Source of the DNA: Symsagittifera roscoffensis
Taxonomy: Eukaryota > Xenacoelomorpha > Acoela > Convolutidae
Assembly: GCF_963678635.1 (NCBI RefSeq)
Contig: NC_087062.1
Coordinates: 70,401,345 to 70,465,344, forward strand
Direction: 5' to 3'
Length of the DNA: 64,000 nucleotides
Part shown: positions 24,136 to 36,500 of the stretch, in pieces
Position numbering within the stretch: the stretch's first letter is position 1
How the letters are laid out: every line of letters starts with the position of its first letter
Notes under the pieces: model-generated
Told to the model about the DNA's origin: nothing
The model's database searches: none
Seen by the model: only the letters and a program-made list of their open reading frames with translations
Program-made: the position numbers and the translations under genes

Positions 24136-25030
24136 ATGCACAATCACGAGTGAGAAGTCAGGAGTCAAGATTGACTGTTTGTTCAAACGAATAAGGAAAA
24201 AAGCTGAGATTTGCAGTGGAGTTGTGACAGTGAAAATCACAACTTGAAATGTACAACTGATCAGTTAGACAACTGCGAGAGAAGCAGGCCAAAACTACTT
24301 GGAGATAGACGATTGATCAGACAGAGAAGTGCAAAGATAGAAGAAGGGCAACACAACTAGTAGAGACAGGCAACTTTGACGACGGAAGCAGGGCAACACA
24401 ACTTCTAGAGATAGACAACTCTGACGATAGAAGCAGGGAAACACAACAGAGAAGAAGAGAAGACGGTCAAAAGCTACACGAAGGGGCACTGAGTGAGCAC
24501 AGCAGTGGAAGAAGCACTACACTATTGATAGTGAAATAAAACTGAAACAAACTGATAAATTACATGTTTTATTTGTAAAAGTTGCTGATTTATACTCAAT
24601 TTTTGCGGAAGGATTAAATCGTTCGTAAGCGGTTGCTCGAATCCGACACAAAATCAATCCAAAGAATACATTGCAATTAAAAGAGAAAGAAACTGATACC
24701 CCGGAATAAAAAGACGAAATTCTATTTTGCTAAAATATATATTACCTAGTATGAAATCTGAGGAGGGACCTTAGCTTTGCTAAGTCACTGATGTGTTATT
24801 CAGTACGCACTCCGTTAGGTTCCAAATCGGATTTAGGTAATCAAATATACTTCCATAGTTATATAAGGGGGCGATATTGATGTATATTATAGAATATGAT
24901 TTTGATGTACGACAAAACGGGGTCATTGAACTTTACCTAGGGCAATACTTAATTTTTTGAGTTTTAGATTGGAGCTTAATTTTTTTGTGCGAGAATTCAG
25001 TCGAAAAAAAGAACTTGGATTAGGAAAGAA
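24136..25030 (+). other. Long copia leader with 45-bp tandem repeats
   Basis: About 900 bp separate the primer site from the gag ATG. The leader carries two full 45-bp units (24,347-24,391 and 24,392-24,436) starting GGCAACACAACT, plus partial copies on both sides. No gene is seen. Packaging or leader functions are usual here in this class, but nothing specific is recognised. Confidence 0.7.
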
Positions 25031-28000
25031 ATGTCGAAAACTGATAGGATAGTTTTTTCGGGAAAAAAAGATTTTTCCTACTTTGAAGAGCAATTCGAGG
25101 CACGAATTTTTTACTTGAAGTTAAACAAGATTTTAGATGAGACAGTTGATTATAGTAATTTTATGCCAAGTTTAAGACCGAATGCAAGCAGTGATCAAAA
25201 ACAAGCTGCGATAGATAAAGGAAAATAGATTTTTGAAGAAAAACAGTTGCATATCTGGTACGAACTTGTGCAGGCTCTAGATAAGAAATCAGTTTTGTTT
25301 TTAAGACCTTATAAAGGCAATGGTAGCAAAACTTGGGGTGTTTTACGGAAAAGGTTTAAGAGTTTTGAAAGATCCAGGCTGCAAAAACTCATCTCCGAAC
25401 TTACAACTTTGAAAAAGAATAGCAATGAAACAGTGATAGATTATTTGACTAGAGCAGAGGAGATTCAGTATAACTTAGAACAAGTGAACGAAGGAGTGAG
25501 TGAAAAAATGTTAATTTCAATTATATTGAAAGTACTTCCAAAACAATTTGAAAATTTTTCTACTATAGCTAAGTTTAGTAGAGATGAGGAAAGTTGAGAT
25601 GAGTTGAAAAGAGATTTAGTGAATTTTGATAGCGAGAGACAAGTAATCGAAAAAGAGCATGCTTTTAATAGCGAGCACAGAGTTTGTTTAAAGTGTCATA
25701 AAAGAGGACATGTGTCGAAACAGTGCAGAGAAAACTTAAGCAGCAGACGAGATAGTGAAGATAGTGCTCGAAAAATTCAGTGCTATGAGTGCAAGGAGTT
25801 TGGACATATTGCAAAATATTGCCAAGCAAAGAAAAAGTTCATTAGTAAGACTAAACGAGAACAGCAGAACCTAGTAGCTGAAACAGAGGCTCCTTTTAGT
25901 TTCCTGAGTGGAGTGCCTCCGGGCGAGGACTTAGCTGTAGACTCTGGAGCTACCAGTAATATGATTAAGGATCGAGACATGTTTGTTAGTTTAGATGAGA
26001 ACTTCAAAGGATCGGTTAGCAATGCAAATTTCTCTGAATCAAAAGTTTTACGGAAAGCTGAAGCTAGATTCAGAGTGAAAGATGAGAAAGGCGAGTTTAA
26101 GATGATTGAGCTGAAGGATACTTTGTACGTTCCTGAAAACTCAAGAAAATTGCTCAGTGTATCAAAAATGAAGAAAGCAGGAGCAGAAGTTGTTTTTGGT
26201 GCGAGCTGGCTAGTTCGCCAGGGAAATGGATCAGTTTACCCATTAAGAGAGGAAAGTGTTCTCTTTTTATGGGACACTTTTGTAGGAAACGACGAGTATT
26301 ATGTAGTAAGCACATTGAAACAGTGGCATTGCAGGATGGGTCATAATAACTACAAAGATTTAAGTCATTTGGAGCAACATGTTGAAGGCATGAAGATTAG
26401 TGATTTTAAAATTGAGAATTGTGAAACTTGTGAGTTTAATAAAGCAAAAAAGAAGCCAGTCCCGAAAGATTCTTATACCAGGGCAACCAGGACACTAGAT
26501 TTTGTTCACACAGATATTTTAGGGCCTATCGACCCGCTAGCAGAGGATGGACATAGATATGCTATAGGTTTTGTGGACAGTTTTTCTAGATATCTGAAAA
26601 TTTATTTCATGAAGACGAGAGATGTGGCAACAGAAAAGTTGGAAAGATTCATTGCAGACAAGAGTCCCTCAGACTTTAGTTTCAGACGGCGCAGGAGAGT
26701 ACATTGGTCAAGATTTTAGGCGAGTTTGTAGGAAAAAAAATTAAGACTGGAACCATATACCCCTCAAGAGAACGGAAAGATAGAAAGGTTGTGGGGAACA
26801 ATTACTCCAATGGCTCGCTGCATGATTTTTGATGCGAATTTATCGAAAACTTATTGGCCTTATGCTCTTAATATGGCTGCTAATCTCAAAAATATGTGCT
26901 TTCATTCTGCTATAGGCAAAACACCCTACGAGTCAATGTATGGAGAAAAACCCAACCTTAATTTTGTGAAAACTTTTGGGTGTGTAGCGTATAGTTTTGT
27001 GGAAAAACAGTTTCGCAAAAAACTAGACAACAACTCAGAAGGGGAATTTTTCTGGGGACATCGGAAAATAGGAAAGCTTATCTGATAGGAATTGAGAGTG
27101 AAGGAAAACTCAAAGTGCAAAAGTCTAGAAACGTTAGTTTTGACGAATCTAAGTTCTAATTTGAGAAAAAGATAGAAAGTGACGAAGGCGAAAGAGTCGG
27201 TGATGTAGTATTTTCGGAGAAGTTCTCGAAAATATACCTAAAAGTGCTAAGGAAGCTTTAGCAGACCCTGACTGGCAAGAAGCAATGAAACAAGAGTTTG
27301 ATTCATTAGAGAAAAACAAAGTTTGGGAACTAGTTAGAAATAGAGGAGAGAAGCCTATAAGCAGCAGATGGCATTTTGCTTTGAAGTACGGACCTAATGG
27401 TGAAATTTCCAGGTTTAAGGCTAGGTTTGTTGCTAAAGGTTTTAGCCAAGTTGAGGGAAGGGATTTTCACGAAACGTATTCGCCTACAGCCAAGATGTCG
27501 ACCATAAGAATAGTCCTGAGCTTAACAGTTCAAAATAGGTATCAGTTGAGACAGTTAGACATTAAAACTGCATACTTGAATGCCAAACTAGATGAAGAAA
27601 TTTTTATGAAGCAACCTGAAGGGTTCGAGAAGTTTGATGAAGAAGGAAAACCTTTAGTTTGTCTTCTGAAGAAAAGTTTTTATGGACTGAAGCAGTCCGG
27701 TAGAAACTGGCATAGGACTCTAAAAGCTATCTTGAGGAATTAGGTTTTGAAAATTCAGTTTTTGATGAGTGCTTGTTTGTTAGAAGGATTGAGGGAGAGA
27801 TAGAAGGTTTAATTTGCTTGTGGGTCGATGATATAGTGGTTTGTGGAGCAGACAAAAATTTCTGTAGCTGGTTTGAAAGCAATATCTCTGAAAAATTTGA
27901 GATAAGCGAGATAAGTGATCTTAAATGGTTTTTAGGAATGAAAATTGATTACTCAGGAAACGAAATTAGGATAAGCCAGGAGAAATGTGTTGAAAAATTG

Positions 28001-28792
28001 ATATCAAGGTTTAGGATGACCGAAGCAAAGCCAATAACGACCCCTATTGGTGAAAACGAAAAATTAACAAAAGAAGATTGTCCTTTAGAAGGTAGCATAG
28101 AACAAGAAAATATGAAAAAATATGACTATCGAGGACTTGTTGGTAGTCTAAATTACCTAGCTTTATCAAGTAGAACCGACATTTGCTTTGCAGCAAATCT
28201 TCTAAGTTCTTTTGTGGAAAATCCAGGTGAAAAGCATTGGAAAGCCGGAAAAAATTGTCTTAGATATCTGTTAGGAACAAAAAGTTTACCTTTAGTATAC
28301 AGGAGGTATAAGCCTTGAATCTTGTTAGCTATTCGGATGCGGACTGGGCTGGAAATATAGACAATAGGAGAAGTACCTCAGGATATTGTTTTGAACTCAG
28401 TGACAACTCAGGTGTAATCAGTTGGTCTAGCAGACTTCAGCGTTGTGTATCAACTTCAACAGCCGAAGCAGAACACAATGCTGTGGTCGAAACAGTAAAG
28501 GAAGGAGTTCATTTACAGGGCATACTTAGCGACTTAGGCATAATTTGTAATAGGCTTTTAGAAGTTTTCGTTGATAAACCAAGCTTGTATTGCCCTTAGT
28601 AAACACTCAATGAACCACGGCAAGACGAAGCATTTTGCCATAAAACTACACTTCCTTCGAGAGTTAGTTGAACAGAAGAAGGTGACATTAACCTTTTTAC
28701 CAACAGCAAACATGCCTGCAGACGCATTGCCGAAAAACTTGGGAAAGTGCAAAACTGCATTTTTCCGAGACATTCTACTAGGAACCACCTAA
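25031..28792 (+). pseudogene. Copia gag-pol, broken frame
   Basis: Gag starts at ATG 25,031. In the same frame it hits TAG at 25,226 and TGA at 25,595, then continues through two CCHC zinc knuckles (CLKCHKRGHVSKQC, CYECKEFGHIAKYC), the protease active site (DSGAT, near 25,940) and the pre-integrase and integrase start (HTDILGP). A frameshift comes before the second integrase aspartate (SDGAGEY is out of frame at about 26,680). Integrase resumes at 26,789 near QENGKIERLWG. Reverse transcriptase lies at 27,285-28,318 with the copia-type catalytic WVDD. RNase H lies at 28,315-28,792 with SDADWAG. Further shifts occur near 27,085, 27,740, 28,318 and 28,560. All domains are present in order, so damage is by point change and small indels. 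Confidence 0.93.
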
Positions 28793-28795
28793 TTT

Positions 28796-28806
28796 GAAAG
28801 GCGGGG
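28796..28806 (+). promoter_or_regulatory. Polypurine tract of the copia element
   Basis: GAAAGGCGGGG immediately precedes the 3' LTR, four bases after the pol stop. A purine-rich run in this place primes plus-strand DNA synthesis in LTR retroelements. Confidence 0.8.
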
Positions 28807-29284
28807 TATTGGTGATTTTTCCTAACTGAACTGGAATTGATCTTTCGGCTCTTTTCCAGTTCCCCCCCCCTTCAAATTCATTTTTGAAACCTTATTTAAC
28901 GTTGTCATAATGCAATGAAAATTGGCATGGTGAACAAATTGACAATTATGAACAGATTTGTTCTTCATACTTTACAGCGTAACGTCACGCATTTAGCCGT
29001 AATAACACGTAAAACAAACATAAAAATCGATATTTTTAAAAGGTGGGGGGGGGGGGGAAAGTGGAAAAGAGCCGATCTTTCTTATTCAGTTCAAACTGAA
29101 AGATCACTTCCCGATTTTTGTTAAAATTAGCTGGTGAAACATGACCTTTAGTCATTGGTTCGAGCAACTTTGTGCGGGTGATTTACCATATATATTTGAT
29201 CTGATTTGCTACTGGAATTATCACTCAAATCTCATTAATTCACTCCTTATTAATCAACCGTTTGTCGCTGCAAAAATCTTGACA
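28807..29284 (+). repeat. 3' LTR of the copia element, interrupted
   Basis: Matches the 5' LTR from TATTGGTG to CTTGACA. It is split at 28,846 by a 227-bp element plus an 8-bp duplicated target. Without these it is 243 bp. Differences from the 5' LTR are one inserted C near the end and two C/T changes. Confidence 0.93.
28847..29073. mobile_element. Nested 227-bp TIR element (MITE) with 8-bp duplication
   Basis: The ends GGCTCTTTTCCA and TGGAAAAGAGCC are perfect 12-bp inverted repeats. A mismatched stretch follows and then complementary poly-C and poly-G tracts. GATCTTTC occurs on both sides (28,839-28,846 and 29,074-29,081) but only once in the intact 5' LTR, so it is a true 8-bp target duplication. 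It has no coding capacity. An 8-bp duplication fits hAT, P or Merlin-type transposases; the ends do not decide between them. Confidence 0.9.
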
Positions 29285-29289
29285 GAAGT

Positions 29290-30385
29290 AAGCTCCCAAT
29301 TAGCAAATATTCAGCTACCTCTGAGATGCGAACCTGCGAAATGGAGATTAAGAGTCTCACACACTAACCACTCATGTGTAAAAATTGTGTGCCAAGAAAA
29401 AACTAACAAACATTCCGTGTCTCTCAAGTCGGATTAATTATAATGGCCGGAATAAAAACCCTCAGCAGCGCTGATTTTATGCTATCTAACAATAATGAAC
29501 TCGTAATAAAACATAGTATAACATCAGATTTTGCTTTGAGGAAGCACTTTGGTCAATTTTTCAGACTTTCGAGGCTAAATTTTATTCTCTCAAAAATAAA
29601 CTTTAAAAAATCAGCTTTGGATTTGTCGCCGTGATTACAGTGTCCGACATGTTGTGAGCTACGTTCATATTAACCGGCTTTTATTGTTTATTTTTTATTC
29701 TAATTGATCCACCATCACTTTCTATTAATAGCTGCTGACTGATACGTATCAACGGCAGAATATATGAGTTTGGAACTTGCAGTATACTTTTCGATCTCTA
29801 TGCAAAACAACGTTTCAATAAAAAATTTTCTTTCTGGCTAAAACCCAGTTAGCACCTTCACGATTCAACTTCTTTCTTTTTGCGGATGAACTGAAAAATT
29901 AGTTCAAGATTGTTTTAAGAAAGAAGCGGAAGTTTAAATCCAGATTTCATTACATTGAAAGTTGATTAAAAGCCATGAATCATTTTTTTAAAAAAAACAT
30001 TGAACGCACAATATATTAAGAACTTTGATATTTAAGTTTAGAGGACGAGGTTTCACGATTTGTTTGAGCACGGACGTACAGTACCCGAGCTTATCAGCTT
30101 AACCAGAAGATATCAAAGTAAATCCATAGTACATCAATATATGGTCGTCAGAAATAGCAGTTTGCCAAAATAGAAGCTAGCAAAATGGTGCAGAAATTGC
30201 AGATTTTGAATTAAATCGCAATTCAGAGCCCATAGATAATAAGCTTAGCATCAAACTAAATATCACTCTAAAATTAGAACTAACAGTAATACCACTTGTT
30301 AATAATTATTTGGACAATTTAAGTTTACTCAATTCTGCTGGTGGGTAATCCATGTAGAAAGTTTGACTGACTGCATTGCATTGCA
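29290..30385 (-). other. Likely 3' flank of the TRIM-NHL gene
   Basis: No coding exon is recognised. Three AATAAA hexamers on the minus strand sit together at 29,680-29,699, about 690 bp beyond the TRIM-NHL stop, and are the nearest clear poly(A) signals. If used, this stretch is the 3' untranslated region. That is inference from position only. Confidence 0.4.
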
Positions 30386-30541
30386 TTACAAAATGACGAT
30401 TCTGTGATTGGCGTGGTCTGTCAAAGCGTACTTTCCAGATGACAACAGCGCCACGTCTCTGAAGCCTCCGGGCATGTCTGTAGCCTCAAAATACCAGGGC
30501 AGGGCAATCTCCGACACATACACACCGTTCATCGTGATCAC
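30386..30541 (-). CDS. TRIM-NHL exon 10: closing NHL blade and stop
   Basis: Lies 6.1 kb from exon 9 after acceptor CATTAG. Encodes MPGGFRDVALLSSGKYALTD then HANHRIVIL and TAA (30,388-30,386). This is the expected last strand of the propeller. The exon is too short to stand out alone; its frame, phase 0 join and NHL pattern identify it. Confidence 0.88.
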   Translation of the reverse strand: MITMNGVYVSEIALPWYFEATDMPGGFRDVALLSSGKYALTDHANHRIVIL

Positions 30542-33500
30542 CTAATGAAAACATAAACAACATTACCTAAATAATTGGTAGACTAAACAATGGATCAACC
30601 GTACAATCTCTTCTCCCTTAAATCGATACCGTCGATACTGAGAGGAATAAAATATAGCTTTTTCAGAAAGTAACTTTGAGCGCGAAATAAATAAATCTCA
30701 TTTAGTACTTAGAAACTCCGCCTGGCCTCTCTTGTTATTAAGATAGAACTGGCTGTTCCAAGCCCGTAAAAAGGAGGAGAGTGGAAGGCAGGAAAGGCAT
30801 CCGGTCCATAAAGAATTCGGTCTGAAAATGCTCCGTAATGGGCACCGCTCCCATCATATCATAGAAAATCAAACAAGCAATAGCCCTCAGTACTGTGCGC
30901 CCCTTAAATGGGGAGGGGTTGCTAAGAATCTCACGGTTTCAACTATTAATATGACTAACACTAACATGCATAAGACGAAAAAACCCACCCTAGAAAAGAA
31001 GTCGTTACGATTATGCTCGTGGAACCTTGGCACACTAAAAAGAAAATATGCCTTGAAATATGCGAAACTCTAAAAAAAAAATAAAGATATCGGTGTGCTG
31101 TCTACAAGACCTTGTGTCGGTTTTTTTTTTGAAATGAAATGGTTGTGAATGAAGTTTTGGAGATGGCGAGCACAAATTTAAGAGTTTCTGGCAAGGACAC
31201 TCAGAAGGCACAAATGGTGTTGCAATAGCTATCAATGGTCGACTTAATGAAAACGTACTGTAAGTCAGTAGAACAAATGTACGTTTTATGCGCCTAAAAC
31301 TTGTATTAACATGTGAGGTGATTTGAATGGACATATTGGAGGGTGGCGCCAGGAATTTGATTGCGAAATTGGTACTCAAAGCTCAGAAAGTCAGAAACTT
31401 CTCAATTTCTGCCAGTCACAAAATCTAGCTGTCATAAACACTTTCTTCAAAAAACGCTAGGAAAAGGATTACTGTACGTTTAAGAGTGTAGAAAATTCCA
31501 CCCAGATCGTCGCAGAGAAGTTGTGTCGAAAACTTGCAAGTTATCAGGGGCGAAGAATGTGGTACTCAGCACATACTTGTTGTCTGATTTCAATCTTAAA
31601 GATCCGATTTACCGCCATAAGTCAAAACCAGTTACAAGAACAAAATTTTGGAAATTAAATGAAATAGAAAGCCAAATCAAGTTCAAAGAGGCAATAAAAA
31701 AGAAGTTAGAAAATAATCAAATACCGGCCAACTGGGAAAAAATTGTAGAAGAAGCGAAAACGTATGTGATGAAACTATCGGAGAACCAGCGAGAAAAAGA
31801 AAAACATGGTGCTGCAACAAGTATTTGGGCAAAGGAGTTGAGAAGAAGAGATTTTTTTTCAAAAAGTGGCAGAGGTATAGAAATGAGGAAGACCGGGTGA
31901 TATATCGGAGCTATTTGCTGAACCAAAAAAAAATCCAGCCAGAAATGGTGGCAAGATTTGACAAAAACAGAAACACTGCTTAAAATGTTCCGCCTTGCCA
32001 AGCAAACGTTTAAAAAATCAAAAGAATGTCATTGGAGCAAAATTCCTTGAATGTGATGGAAAACTCCTGACTTGCGACCAAGATGTTCTCTCGCAGTGGC
32101 AAAGCTACTTAAAACTTTCAAATGGAACATTTCCCTTTGAAACGGAAGTTATACCCCCCAGTGGCTGGCCCATTGGAGGAATTTACTATCCAGGAAGTGG
32201 CATTTGCACTGAGAAAAATGAAAACTAAGAAAAACCCAGGACCAACGGCTAACTTTGGACATGATAAAATTTGCCAGGGATTGTCGACTTGCTGGACTTT
32301 TAGAAATCCTTCAGCAAGTCTGGGACTCTGGTCTAATCCCCTTCGACGGGAGCGAAAGTGAAAGATGCTTTTACAAAGTAAAAGGCGATCCGTTAGAATG
32401 TGGATCCTTGAGAGGCACGCATTTAAAATTTTCAAAAAGTACAAGGGAACGTCTGAGACATTTGTGAAAATAGATAACATGCAATTTGGAATTATGGGTG
32501 GTAGATTAACTACAGATGCCAAGTTTCTACGAAATTAAAGTAGGCGTGCATCAAGGATCGGCACTTAGCCCATTGTTATTTATAATTAAAATGCAAGAGG
32601 CTACGAAAAACTCGTTCCATGGGATATGCTATATGCAGATGATTTTGTGATATCCGGTGAAAGGGAATCCCAGTCTATTGAGAAATTAAATACTTGGAAC
32701 AAGACTTAGCAGAAACGCAGTTTAAAAAACAACGTGGATAAGACAAAGCATTTGATTTCAGGCCAAAAGCCAATTCATCAAAAAAACGGAAAATATCCAA
32801 GCGCTTGTTGTTTGAGGGCAGTCGGTGCCAATTCAAAACACTGCAATTCTTGTAATCAATAGGTGCATCAAAATGCAGTAGCCTTCGGAAAATCCTTAAA
32901 CCTAATACTATTTATGTTTGTCCAAGATGCAAAAATGCTTCCAAGCATTATTCAAATCAGAATTCTACTCTACGGATTAATCAATTAGAAGGCCTGAGCA
33001 CTGTCAAAGAGTTCTGCTATCTGGGTGATATGACTTCCGTTGAATGTGACGCAATACGTGCATCATTGGTCAGAATAGCAGCTTTCTGGACAAAATGGAG
33101 GCAAATTGCGCCTCTGCTGCTGAATTAAAATTCTGACTTGATAACAAGGTGTCATATCTACGGAGTTTGTCTCCAACCAATTCTGATCAACAGTTCTTCT
33201 GATCTGGCGCAGACCAAGGCAATATACAGCTCTCCTCAAGAGTGCTGATATGAAAGCTCTGCGTAGGATTACTGGAATCACTTACAACAACAGAGTTTTC
33301 AACGAAGCAGCAATTAAAATGACAGTTCTTGTTGATCTGGATAAGCTACATGTGCGGTCACGGCTACGATGGTATGGCCATGTTAACGGAAGAGAAAATG
33401 ACAATGCGCTACAATCAAGAAACCATGTTTCAGTCCCAGGGAAAACACCAGCAGGAAGGCCTAAAAACGCTGGATCGGTTGTGTTTAACGAGACCTCAAT

Positions 33501-36500
33501 ACATATGGCTTTAAATCCACAGACTGCTCTGATCGAATCGCATGTACAAACGTGTTGTCCTGCATTTAATAGCTTGAATGGTATTCAGAATGCCCTCATC
33601 TGAACCTTTTCTTACGCGCTTTCCGGATGTCCAACCCCTCCACAATGGGAAACCGGAAAATAAACGCATTAGTAGTAATTACTTCGAAAAAATAGCGAAA
33701 AAAACTGTCAATATATTTTTTTGGTAATTATAGGGTACAAAATAAATATTCCATATCAAAGTTTTTAGTTTTTCAGAAGTAAAACATTCTAAGCTCTTGT
33801 TTAAAATGTATGCTTCATACTGAATCTATTTCCAAAAAAAAACTTATTAAGGGCGAGATCTTAGGTGCAGGTGGTTGTACTTACTCAAACGCATTTTTCA
33901 AAAGTTTCATCAATGGCCTACATGAAGATCAAGCAAATAAGACGACCATCAAATTAGACGCAACACAATAATGAGTTGCAAACTGCAACTATGAGAAATC
34001 AGATGCTTTTTAAACTGATCTGTCATCGCAAGTGACAAAAACTGGCCTTGAACAGCCATCAAACAATCGATAAAGAAAAATGCATAATTTATGCCATTTC
34101 TAGAATACAATCATATTCAGATTTAACGTTTTCCGTAACACAAATATCAATAATTGATCAGCATTGAGGAAATCTAATTTTTTCGCAATTGTTTATATCA
34201 GTTGCCTACCAGGTATTAGGTTTTTGTTTGCCTGAAAAATCATCGGACAACCAAAACTCTCATTGAGAAAGAAAATGAATTAAGATAAAAAAAAAAGATT
34301 CTATTTCTGTTTTGCAAATGCGTCTCAATTCGTCTTTTAGGTCAAGTCAATACAATTTTTGCGTCACAAATTCACTGGTTGTCTATCAGTGCCCAAAACT
34401 CTCATTTTCAAACATGGCCACCAGGCAGTTGGAAAAGGTCAATGCAGACAAGGAAACATAAAAAGAAAAAATAATAACTTTAGGTTCTTCGTATTTTCAG
34501 AGCAATAAATGATTGGCACGTTTTTGATGAAGCTAACCAATTTGAGAAAACTGGATTGGTTGTTACTTTTTATTCCGCTGGGAAATCTGAAAATTAAAAA
34601 CAAAGCCAACTGGCGTTTGGAAAAAAGTAATGAACGCAAGGAAACACTTGTTTTTTCAAAAAAAATCAACTTTCGAATTGAAAAGAAACATATATAACCT
34701 CAAATCTCTTCGAATTTCACGAACGATTTATGATTGGTGCGTCTTGGAAAAAAATTAAAGCAATTTGAAAAGACTGAATCAATAGGAACCATTTTTATTT
34801 CGCTGGGAAATCTGATAACTAAATGCCATTTTCGAGATTGAAAGTTGATCACGTTTTTCGTGACCTTTACTTTATTGCTGTTCGAGAGTGGAGTTCGCCT
34901 TCCTTTCAGCAAAAGAAAAGTTGAACTTAAAAAAATCATACAATGAAACGCGAAAAATTAAATTGGAGCGCAAACAAACAAAGTTTAAGACTTTTCCTTG
35001 AAAATAAAAAAAACATCAAACTATATGAAAAATACCAAGCCCTATATGAGAGTACTCACTAAGTTCATTAGTACTAATTCACTTCCGAAACTTTAAAGCT
35101 CTTCGTAGTTCCAAAACAATGTATGATTGGCACGTTTTTAAGGAAACTAACCCAATTTGAGAAAACGATCAAAAGTTTAGTTTTTATTCCGCTGGAAATC
35201 CGAAACATAAAATTCACATCCGAAAGTAGAAGTCGATCACGTTTTCCGTGACCTTAGATACTACTACCGTGACGTTTACTATTCGATAGTGGAGTTTGCC
35301 TTCCTTGTAACAACGGAAATGAACTGAACTTCAAAGTCGAACCGCGAAAAATCACATTTAAGCGCGAACAAATTTTCTGACTTTTCCTGAAAAACAACTA
35401 ACAAAAATCATCAAGACCTATATGAGAGTCGTCACTAAGTTCATTGACTTTTAAACAGCTAGTTAGTGTCTATGTTCAATTTTTAAAGTCGTAATTTAAG
35501 TACACCAAGGCGAAGCTGGAATTCGCAAACATAAGCGAGAAAAAGCGAAGGGTATCTCTAGAGGTGATATAAGGAAAGAAAAGGTTCAAACGAGCCATGA
35601 AAAACACAACTTTTGCTACGTATCGGAGTCGAACCTTGGACCTGTACAGTATGAGTTTCACGTCCTCGCATCTGGGGTACTATCGCATGACACAGGCAAA
35701 AATTAGCCACAAATAAATCTTTGAAAATGTTTCAAAGCCTTAAAAAATAAAACTTTTACTTTGCGCCGTAATCAAGATTGGATATTGTAGACCGCAAACA
35801 TGTAGACTGGCACTACCAAGTCTTCGCATCTGCGCCACGGTCGCTTTACAATTGATAAACACTTGCTACTAGTAAAGAGAAATTGATAAACACTTGCATC
35901 TAATAAAGAGATGCTATTAAACTCCCTATGAAGCCAAATTGCCACCGATATTAGCTTTTTTGCGAAATGAGCTGAAAATGGGATTCGTGTATAACACTAC
36001 GCTTGCTCAATCACATGGCTTTTTTTATTCCCCCACCTCCTATAAAGATCAACTTCATGATGTAACAAGGGGTTTTTTACAAGTTTAAGTATAAAGACCG
36101 AATATGCTTGTCATGGCCTACGTATCCCGCATGCCATTAAGTAACAATCGGACAGTGTAAAAATTCTCAAGAGGTGAAAACAAGAAAAAAGGGCCACTCG
36201 CTTTTGTAACTAATCCCGCTTGATACAATCTTGGCAGAAAACGAGCATTGCAGAACTTGGGTCTCACATCACAAAACATAGCCAACATACAGTTCGAAAA
36301 GCGTCAATGAACGCAAGAAACAAAAAACTGATTTGAATTTCAAAGAAAAAAAATGGCCTTAAATCCCTTTGAATTTCAATAACAATTTATGATTGACACT
36401 TTGCGAAAAATAACTGAACTTGAAAAAAAAATTGAATTTAATTAAGTTTTTATTTCGCTGGGAAAATAAAATTCCACTTTCGAAATTGAAATTGAGCCTG

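Larger units (their letters stand above)
23880..29284 (+). mobile_element. Ty1/copia LTR retrotransposon, complete but defective
   Basis: The element has two LTRs, a primer-binding site, a gag-pol region in copia order (gag, protease, integrase, reverse transcriptase, RNase H) and a polypurine tract. It is flanked by GAAAT (23,875-23,879) and GAAGT (29,285-29,289), a 5-bp target duplication with one mismatch. LTRs are about 242-243 bp once a nested insertion is removed. They differ at only about three positions, so integration looks recent. Even so, gag-pol has two in-frame stops and several frameshifts, so it cannot act on its own. It lies about 1.1 kb beyond the last TRIM-NHL exon and outside both neighbouring genes. 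Confidence 0.96.

Noticed and set aside
24295-24489. 64-codon minus-strand frame with Phe/Leu/Ser repeats
   Set aside because: Generated by the 45-bp tandem repeat in the copia leader read backwards.
31035-32522. Minus-strand frames of 94-134 codons over the LINE
   Set aside because: Antisense to recognisable endonuclease and reverse-transcriptase blocks; no domain of their own.
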